This document shows, piece after piece, positions 58,635 to 64,000 of a stretch of DNA of 64,000 nt (the first letter of the stretch is position 1; every line of letters begins with the position of its first letter). The notes beneath the pieces are model-generated. The model saw nothing but the letters and a program-made list of their open reading frames with translations. It did no database searches and was not told the origin of the DNA. The DNA is from JAJDTR01 sp965220415 (GTDB lineage: Bacteria; Poribacteria; WGA-4E; JAJDTR01): positions 558,001 to 622,000 of the forward strand of contig OZ244829.1 in NCBI GenBank assembly GCA_965220415.1, written 5' to 3'. Made by a program: the position numbers and the translations under genes.

Positions 58635-59843
58635 GTGTCTGAGTTAGAACATACGCAAGAAATTAAACCACCTCCTAGCTCAAAAGCGGTGTTGCCGTGG
58701 CTTAAGGAAAACCTTTTTAGTACATGGTACAACACCCTACTGACCCTTTTCGCCTTGGGCATTGTGTACTTTGTCCTGAAGGGGATTTTGGTTTGGGCAT
58801 TCACAGATGCAAATTGGGATGTTATCCCTGCCAACCTGCGACTTTTTTTAGTCGGTCCCTATCCGAAAACCGAAATATGGCGGGTGTGGATTGTGCTTTA
58901 TACGGTATGTGCCTTGGCGGGGCTAAGTGGTGGAATTTGGGGTGGACTGACACTCAGATTTGCCGTCGGAATTGGAGGGGCAGGAATCGTATGTACCCTT
59001 CTGCCGATTGACATGGCAACCTTCAGCTGGACAACACGAGGATGGATACTGGGCGGCGTAGCCTTGATCGCAGCTCTATTTTTTGTTGGGATCCGTAGTC
59101 GAGACTTTTCACCCAAAATGCGCCGTTGGGTCCTCGTGGGATGGATACTCTCTTTTCCTTGGACTCTGATAATGCTACGGGGGTTCGGCGAGAACGCTAT
59201 TCCCACCACGAATTGGGGTGGACTCCTTCTGACGCTGATTTTAGCGGCTGTTGGTATCTGCTTCTGTTTTCCTCTCGGAGTCCTACTAGCATTAGGACGG
59301 CGGAGCAATTTGCCGGCTGTCAAATGGGTCTCAATTGCCTATATTGAGATAATTCGCGGCGTGCCGTTAGTAACAATTCTGTTCATGGCACAAATTATGA
59401 TTCCGATTTTTATGCCGGATGTTCGTCTCGACAAAGTCTTGCGTGCCATGTTGGCACTAACATTTTTCTCCGCCGCTTACATGGCAGAGAACGTGCGAGG
59501 AGGACTTCAAGCAATTCCGAGAGGGCAACACGAGGCAGCACAAGCACTAGGACTCAACTATGTGCAGTCAACACTGTTTATCGTCTTACCGCAAGCACTT
59601 CGTTCAGTCATACCCGCAATTGTTGGACAATTCATAGCACTTTTCAAGGATACATCTCTTGTTACAATTGTCGGTCTGCTGGATCTTTTGGGGATAGCGA
59701 AAATCGTTATTGCCAACCCTGACTGGCTCGGACTTCAAGCTGAAGTATACCTATTCGTCGCAGTAATCTATTTTGTGTTCTGTTATTTGATGTCTTATGT
59801 TAGCCAGCAAATCGAGACATCACTCGGTGTTGGAAAAACTTAG
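58635..59843 (+). CDS. aapM: General L-amino acid ABC transporter, permease M
   Basis: 402 residues from GTG 58635. Additional N-terminal membrane segments (NTLLTLFALGIVYFVLKGILVWAFTDANW) precede the core permease domain with GLLLTLILAAVGICFCFPLGVLLALGRRSNLPAVKWVSIAYIEIIRGVPLVTILFMAQ and the EAA loop PRGQHEAAQALGLNYVQSTLFIVLPQALRSVIPAIVGQFIALFKDTSLV. Pairs with AapQ as a heterodimeric channel. Confidence 0.94.
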   Translation: MSELEHTQEIKPPPSSKAVLPWLKENLFSTWYNTLLTLFALGIVYFVLKGILVWAFTDANWDVIPANLRLFLVGPYPKTEIWRVWIVLYTVCALAGLSGGIWGGLTLRFAVGIGGAGIVCTLLPIDMATFSWTTRGWILGGVALIAALFFVGIRSRDFSPKMRRWVLVGWILSFPWTLIMLRGFGENAIPTTNWGGLLLTLILAAVGICFCFPLGVLLALGRRSNLPAVKWVSIAYIEIIRGVPLVTILFMAQIMIPIFMPDVRLDKVLRAMLALTFFSAAYMAENVRGGLQAIPRGQHEAAQALGLNYVQSTLFIVLPQALRSVIPAIVGQFIALFKDTSLVTIVGLLDLLGIAKIVIANPDWLGLQAEVYLFVAVIYFVFCYLMSYVSQQIETSLGVGKT

Positions 59844-59979
59844 GAATAGCCATCAACTCTCGGCTTTCAGTAGTCAGTAGTTCGTCGTGCCGGTTACAAA
59901 CACTTGTAACTTCCACAACGCTCTCTGGCTGACAACTGATTGCTAACGGCTGACGGCTATTAAAAAGGCATATAAAGAG

Positions 59980-60741
59980 ATGGCTAATCTTGAAAACGCA
60001 TCGAACGATCCAATCATCACCTGTGAGGATGTACATAAATGGTTTGACGATTTCCACGTCCTCAAGGGGATTACGACTTCGTTCCAAAAAGGCGAAAGAG
60101 CCGTAATATGCGGTCCCTCTGGATCAGGGAAATCGACGTTCATCCGGACGTTAAACCGCTTGGAGGAACATCAGCGCGGCACAATTATCGTTGATGGCGT
60201 AGAACTCAGCGACGACCTCCGCAACATCAATCTTATCCGTCAAGAAGTCGGTATGGTGTTCCAACAGTTCAACCTATTTCCGCACCTGACGAACCTACAA
60301 AATATAACCTTAGGTCCGATCCGAGTCAGAAAGATGTCGAAAAGTGAGGCAGAAGAAATAGCCTTATCACTTCTGGAACGGGTGAATATTGCAGATCAAG
60401 CGTATAAGCATCCCGCAGAAATATCTGGTGGACAACAGCAGCGTGTCGCAATCGCGAGAGCATTGGCGATGGAGCCAAAGATTATGCTTTTCGATGAACC
60501 GACAAGCGCACTCGACCCCGAAATGATCACAGAAGTCCTCGATGTGATGCGTGAACTCGCACACTCCGGTATGACAATGCTTGTTGTTACGCACGAAATG
60601 GGATTTGCACGTGAAGTCGCAGATCGTATCCTTTTCTTCGACGAAGGAATGATTGTAGAGGAAGCACCCCCTGCGGAGTTCTTTGATAACCCAAAGCACG
60701 AACGTACAAAACTCTTCATCTCACAGACATTGCAACATTAG
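59980..60741 (+). CDS. aapP: General L-amino acid ABC transporter, ATP-binding protein
   Basis: 253 residues. Walker A CGPSGSGKST, Q-loop VFQQFNLFPHLTNLQNI, signature ISGGQQQRVAIARALAMEPK, Walker B IMLFDEPTSALDPEM, switch His in VVTHEMGFAREVADRILFFDEG. The polar amino acid transport ATPase type (GlnQ/AapP). It follows aapM after 136 nt that contain repeat-like sequence (AGTCAGTAGTTCGTCG, GCTAACGGCTGACGGC). Confidence 0.95.
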   Translation: MANLENASNDPIITCEDVHKWFDDFHVLKGITTSFQKGERAVICGPSGSGKSTFIRTLNRLEEHQRGTIIVDGVELSDDLRNINLIRQEVGMVFQQFNLFPHLTNLQNITLGPIRVRKMSKSEAEEIALSLLERVNIADQAYKHPAEISGGQQQRVAIARALAMEPKIMLFDEPTSALDPEMITEVLDVMRELAHSGMTMLVVTHEMGFAREVADRILFFDEGMIVEEAPPAEFFDNPKHERTKLFISQTLQH

Positions 60742-60762
60742 CGTTTAGCCCAAGAGTCACAG

Positions 60763-61059
60763 TTGCGATATAGTTTTGAATGGCATATCGAGAAAGAATA
60801 GCAAAACAAGCGACGTCACAGGATCTCTTTTGTACAAGTAACAACTGTTTTTCAAGATGCAAATCAAATTACCACTTTTGATGAAGATCATAGTGGTACT
60901 GAAAATCGTTGAATAACTTTAGGTTTCGACAGAAACGGTATTTTACCTGTTGTTATACACACTATTGATGAAACTGAACACTACATGAATATCCGTATCA
61001 TTTCTGCTCGTAAAGCGACTCGAGCCGAAACTAAATAATATGAGGAATTTAACCAATGA
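60763..61059 (+). pseudogene. BrnT-type toxin relic
   Basis: The plus strand reads LRYSFEWHIEKE, TAG, QNKRRHRISFVQVTTVFQD, ANQITTFDEDHSGTENR, TGA, ITLGFDRNGILPVVIHTIDE, RIISARKATRAETK, TAA, YEEFNQ, TGA. This is the whole length of a BrnT ribonuclease toxin with three nonsense codons (probable CAG to TAG, TGG to TGA, CAA to TAA) and a TTG where the start should be. The final TGA overlaps the antitoxin start ATGA at 61056, as in intact brnTA. Confidence 0.85.
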
Positions 61060-61160
61060 AAGCAGAATATGATTTTTCAAAAGGAGATCGCGGTAAGTTC
61101 TATAGGAAAGATGCCGTTTTGCGACGGAGAACACCACCAATACTGGACGAAATCCCTTAA
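61056..61160 (+). pseudogene. BrnA-type antitoxin, truncated
   Basis: ATG 61056 begins KAEYDFSKGDRGKFYRKDAV, the standard BrnA N-terminus, but after about 22 codons the sequence diverges and stops at 61160. The DNA beyond belongs to a transposase fragment on the other strand, so an insertion/deletion event removed the ribbon-helix-helix C-terminus. Confidence 0.75.
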
Positions 61161-61256
61161 CTTGATCTCTATGCCCTCCTTAAACCGAATACCCTCAAGA
61201 AACTCAAAACATGACTCTTGTGTAAGAAACCGTTCCATAATCTCTACTAAACTCAT
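61161..61256 (-). pseudogene. Transposase N-terminal fragment (IS1595-like)
   Basis: On the minus strand from ATG 61256: SLVEIMERFLTQESCFEFLEGIRF, KEGIE. This is the N-terminal lead into the zinc ribbon of IS1595-family transposases (pattern FPxEEACxExLExxRWPxG). The rest, including the CxxC ribbon and DDE domain, is missing. About 30 codons survive. Confidence 0.5.
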
Positions 61257-61306
61257 GATTTGACACCCCAAATAGGGTTTTTAATTCCAAGTTGTGTGCA
61301 AAAATA

Positions 61307-61355
61307 CGGTTTTCGGGATAAGGTCCTGGCAAAGCAACAACTGCAAGTTACACGA
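61307..61355. repeat. 3' flank shared with 62828-62880
   Basis: CGGTTTTCGGGATAAGGTCC...GGCAAAGCAA here and CGGTTTTCGGGACAAGGTTC...GGCGAAGCAA at 62828. The repeat lies downstream of both tandem sigma genes and supports a segmental duplication including the 3' flank. The remaining gap to 61395 shows nothing else. Confidence 0.65.
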
Positions 61356-61395
61356 GTTATCGCCCGCCAGAACAACAGATTGGGCATGCGTGGGG

Positions 61396-62583
61396 TTACT
61401 CTTGCTCGGTGCTAGTATCGCGGTGGTATATCGCCGCCTTCGTCATCCCTACCAGTGTAATAACCCAATTCATGCCGTGGCTACTATATATTAGCGAATG
61501 ATCGTCCTTCCATTCCGCGAAACGCCAATCTAGAAACGCTTCAAGTGCTGCATCCAATTCGTCGTCAGACAGGTCGCATTCACTTTTGATTTCTTCTCGA
61601 GTATTTTTCTCGTTACCATAGAAAAAGAGGTGTTTGAAAATCCTGATTGTGTGCGGATTGGTGAAGGCATCCGCTAAAATCGCTACATTTTCGTCATTGG
61701 CGTCAGGGCTGTTGAAATATTCTTCCTGTTTCATCGTGAGAATACTAGCGGCCATATGCTGTGCTCCATCAGCCCCAACTTCACCGAAAGCACCGATAGT
61801 TCCCCACCGAATCATCTGTCCACCATCTTCTGGAATTTGTCGAAACTCTTTGACAGCCTGTTCAACAGTCTCCTTAGCCGGTGACGAGGGACTCGGATCT
61901 AAGCGCGCCAATAGTTGGCGAATTGTCGCTAACTCTTCGCGAACCGAAATGATGTCCTGTGTGACCTGTTCCCCAAATTTGCGGCTGATCTCAATCCTGC
62001 TGTCAGTCCGTACTGTGCTCATGCGTAATACCTCCTCTTTTAACCGTCTTCTGGCGCGATGCAACATGCTTTTGACTGCAGCCTCCGATGCGGTTAAATG
62101 GGCTGCAATATCTTTGTAGGAACGATCATCGTAATAGAACATTCTGATGACATCGCGATGTGTTGGAGAAAGCGCATCAATTGCCCGTCGTAGCAAATCT
62201 TCTTGCTCTTGCCGCTCCAGCAAATCGTGAGGCGTTGGTTCTTCGTAGCGGTTGTATAACTCATGCAGGTTTCCATTCCCTGAGATCCTAGTAATCTCGT
62301 CAAAACGCACGGTGGATTTGCTTCGTCTGAGCCAAGAAACCGCGGTATTTGCAACGATGCTACGCAGCCATGCACCGAATTTTCCCACTTGCCGCAGCGT
62401 ATCAAGCCTGAAATACGCTTCAACAAACGCCTCCTGAGCAATCTCTTCGGCTTCGGAAATATTCCCGACATGGCGAAATGCCCACTGCTCTGCCAATAAC
62501 TGATAAGCATCGACCAACTTTCGGTAATCATCAAGATTGCCAGCCAATACAGATTCGACTAAACGGGCGTCGTCATTCTTCAT
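61396..62583 (-). CDS. ECF sigma factor with C-terminal winged-helix-like extension (1)
   Basis: 395 residues. Region 2 (LLAEQWAFRHVGNISEAEEIAQEAFVEAYFRLDTLRQVGKFGAWLRSIVANTAVSWLRR) and region 4 (ALSPTHRDVIRMFYYDDRSYKDIAAHLTASEAAVKSMLHRARRRLKEEV) form a standard ECF sigma in about 180 residues. The remaining ~210 hold a helical linker (EISRKFGEQVTQDIISVREELATIRQLLARL) and a domain with ADAFTNPHTIRIFKHLFFYGNEKNTREEIKSECDLSDDELDAALEAFLDWRFAEW, which reads like an ArsR-type winged helix. No anti-sigma gene is adjacent, so the extension may regulate the sigma directly. It is a close paralogue of the next gene. Confidence 0.86.
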   Translation of the reverse strand: MKNDDARLVESVLAGNLDDYRKLVDAYQLLAEQWAFRHVGNISEAEEIAQEAFVEAYFRLDTLRQVGKFGAWLRSIVANTAVSWLRRSKSTVRFDEITRISGNGNLHELYNRYEEPTPHDLLERQEQEDLLRRAIDALSPTHRDVIRMFYYDDRSYKDIAAHLTASEAAVKSMLHRARRRLKEEVLRMSTVRTDSRIEISRKFGEQVTQDIISVREELATIRQLLARLDPSPSSPAKETVEQAVKEFRQIPEDGGQMIRWGTIGAFGEVGADGAQHMAASILTMKQEEYFNSPDANDENVAILADAFTNPHTIRIFKHLFFYGNEKNTREEIKSECDLSDDELDAALEAFLDWRFAEWKDDHSLIYSSHGMNWVITLVGMTKAAIYHRDTSTEQE

Positions 62584-62878
62584 AGAATCGGCTCATTACG
62601 CTGAGGTCACACTGTACTGTCGCTCAGTACCTCAAATTGTTTCTGACAATTTTCCACATTTTTAAGTCTACACCGTCCTCAAGTCAAATTTCCCACCCTT
62701 CTTTTGTGTGAATCTGTTCTCCTTCCTTGTTCACTTCAAAGAAAGTCAAGCTATCTTCGCAAATTTGCTACTTCAAGGTTCAGTGATGTTTAGATGTCAA
62801 GGAAATTTCAAGTCGCGCGTGGAAGCCCGGTTTTCGGGACAAGGTTCCGGCGAAGCAATTTCCCCAAGTTGCACGGAG
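62584..62878. repeat. Spacer between the tandem sigma genes
   Basis: 295 bases. The right part (62828-62880) repeats the downstream flank of the first sigma gene. The left part should hold the promoter of sigma gene 1 but no clear motif or ribosome-binding site was found. Confidence 0.5.
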
Positions 62879-64000
62879 TTACGCTTCCTCGCTGTTGGCA
62901 TCGCGTTGATTTATTGCCTCTTTCGTCATTCCTATCAGCGTAACCACCCAATTCATGCCGTGGCCAAGCATTAACAGTTCTTCGCCCTCCCATGCTACAA
63001 AACGCCAATCTAAGAATGCTTTAAGCGCTGTAACCAATTCCCCATCCGAAAGGTTGCATTCTCTCTTTAATTCTTCTCGAGTAGCATTTTCGTTGCCTTG
63101 TCGAAAAAAGAGGTATTTACAAATCCGAATAGTATGCGGATTGGTGAAGGCATCTGCAAAGAAAGCTACATTTTCATCACTAACTTCGGGGGTGTCGAAA
63201 TACTCTTCCTGTTTCATCGTGTGGATGCTATATGCCAAATGTTCAGGGGAATCGGCACTTCCCCAACAACCCATGAATCCCCATCGAATCATCTGTTCAT
63301 CACCTAACGGTAATTTACGATATTCATTAATTGCCTGTGCGATGGAATCTCCCGGATCTAAGCGTTTTAATAGTTGGCGAATTGTCGCTAACTCTTCGCG
63401 AACTGAAATTATGTCTTGCGTGACCTGCTCGCCAAATTTTCGGCTGATTTCGATCCTGCTGTCGATTTGTCCTGTGCTCATGAGTAATACCTCCTCTTTT
63501 AATCGTCTTCTAGCGCGATGTAACATACTTTTAACAGCAGCCTCCGATTTGGAAAAGTAAGCTGCAATCTCTTTGTAGGAGCGATCATCGTAATAGAACA
63601 TCCTGATGATATCGCGATGTGATGGAGAAATCGCATCAATCGCCATTCGTAGCAATTCTTCCTGCTCTTGTCGTTCCAGCAAATCGTGAGGTGTTGGCGC
63701 TTCATGGCGGTTATACCGTTCATACAGTTCACCATCCCCGGAGATGCCGGCAATCTCGTCAAAACGCAAAGTGGATTTGCACCGTCTTACCCAAGAAACT
63801 GCGGTATTAGCCACGATTCTGCGCAACCATCCACCGAATTTTCCTGCTTGGCGCAATGTATCAAGCCGAAAATACGCTTCAACAAATGCCTCCTGAGCGA
63901 TTTCTTCGGCATCCGAGATATTTCTGACCTGACGAAACGCCCACTGCTCTGCTAGTAACTGGTAAGCGTCCACCAACTTGCTATAATCATCAAGATTACC
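62879..64000 (-). CDS. ECF sigma factor with C-terminal winged-helix-like extension (2), partial
   Basis: The N-terminus lies beyond the window edge: the frame is open to 64000 (GNLDDYSKLVDAYQLLAEQWAF). The visible ~373 residues have the same order as the neighbouring gene: sigma regions 2 and 4 (ISPSHRDIIRMFYYDDRSYKEIAAYFSKSEAAVKSMLHRARRRLKEEV), linker (SRKFGEQVTQDIISVREELATIRQLLKRL), and winged-helix-like end (FTNPHTIRICKYLFFRQGNENATREELKRECNLSDGELVTALKAFLDWRFVAWEGEELLMLGHGMNWVVTLIGM). The linker and sigma core are almost unchanged between copies; the stretch around 225-260 differs most and is 14 residues shorter here. Confidence 0.86.
   Translation of the reverse strand, partial: GNLDDYSKLVDAYQLLAEQWAFRQVRNISDAEEIAQEAFVEAYFRLDTLRQAGKFGGWLRRIVANTAVSWVRRCKSTLRFDEIAGISGDGELYERYNRHEAPTPHDLLERQEQEELLRMAIDAISPSHRDIIRMFYYDDRSYKEIAAYFSKSEAAVKSMLHRARRRLKEEVLLMSTGQIDSRIEISRKFGEQVTQDIISVREELATIRQLLKRLDPGDSIAQAINEYRKLPLGDEQMIRWGFMGCWGSADSPEHLAYSIHTMKQEEYFDTPEVSDENVAFFADAFTNPHTIRICKYLFFRQGNENATREELKRECNLSDGELVTALKAFLDWRFVAWEGEELLMLGHGMNWVVTLIGMTKEAINQRDANSEEA

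Noticed and set aside
1..64000. tRNA or rRNA genes
   Set aside because: GGTTCGAA-like strings occur only inside coding regions (for example near 16785 and 53288) without acceptor or anticodon arms; no rRNA-like sequence was seen.

Overview
The window reads as a chromosomal segment of an uncultured Gram-negative-type (diderm) bacterium. LptF and LptG (16.4-18.6 kb), an OmpA-type peptidoglycan-binding protein (33.5 kb) and many lipoprotein signals imply an outer membrane. The WD40/cohesin/dockerin protein at 27.3-29.1 kb ends in a Por-type (FlgD-like) tail with NYPNPFNPETWIPYQL. That tail, together with abundant short interspersed hairpin repeats, resembles what I associate with Candidatus Poribacteria and similar sponge or seawater lineages. 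This assignment is an inference; no rRNA or tRNA gene is visible.

Layout. 0-2.3 kb (minus): a MotA-like protein with a long coiled-coil tail and a MotB/OmpA-like protein, best read as ZorA and ZorB of a Zorya anti-phage system whose effector genes lie off the left edge. 2.7-9.9 kb (plus): a sodium:solute symporter pair, an O-methyltransferase, rarA, and an ECF sigma / anti-sigma / HtrA-like operon whose HtrA-like protein has lost its catalytic histidine. 10-15.9 kb (minus): a ribbon-helix-helix-like protein, a tyrosine recombinase with a repeated TTATCGGAC motif upstream, and a compact cluster of a solute-binding lipoprotein, two STAS proteins and two lipoproteins. 16.4-18.6 kb: lptF-lptG.

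20-26.3 kb (plus): nitrate assimilation. An ANTAR (NasT-like) antiterminator is followed by a leader with two hexaloop hairpins and an intrinsic terminator, then ferredoxin-nitrite reductase, a nitrate/nitrite transporter and assimilatory nitrate reductase. 26.4-30.1 kb: a toxin-antitoxin locus whose MazF-like toxin is split by a small TA-flanked element, the WD40/dockerin protein, and several gene relics beside three TGTCCCAAAATGGGACA palindromes. 30.6-42.9 kb (plus): sugar isomerase-like protein, M20 peptidase, OmpA protein, a TIM-barrel protein, a CoxSLM/CoxG-type molybdenum hydroxylase cluster, a sugar-binding lipoprotein, a redoxin-fold protein without catalytic cysteines, and a sugar-nucleotide epimerase whose stop codon sits on the edge of a MITE-like element.

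43.2-50.9 kb (plus): sucC, two tandem serpin lipoproteins produced by a duplication that also copied the sucC tail, pgk, proS and sucD. 51-55.3 kb (minus): hisI-trpE-methyltransferase-trpG and a nucleotidyltransferase pair. Upstream of hisI lies a consensus promoter, a 31-residue leader peptide containing HHWHWWW, and an intrinsic terminator: a textbook-like attenuator carrying both Trp and His codons. 56.2-60.7 kb (plus): an Aap-type general amino-acid ABC transporter. 60.7-64 kb: a decayed BrnT/BrnA pair, a transposase scrap, and two tandem ECF sigma factors with a C-terminal winged-helix-like extension, the second running off the right edge.

The strongest candidates for new biology are the Trp/His attenuator, the ZorAB pair, the histidine-less HtrA in a sigma/anti-sigma operon, the STAS/lipoprotein cluster, the serpin duplication, and two families of miniature elements. 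All identifications come from reading the sequence; no database search was run.
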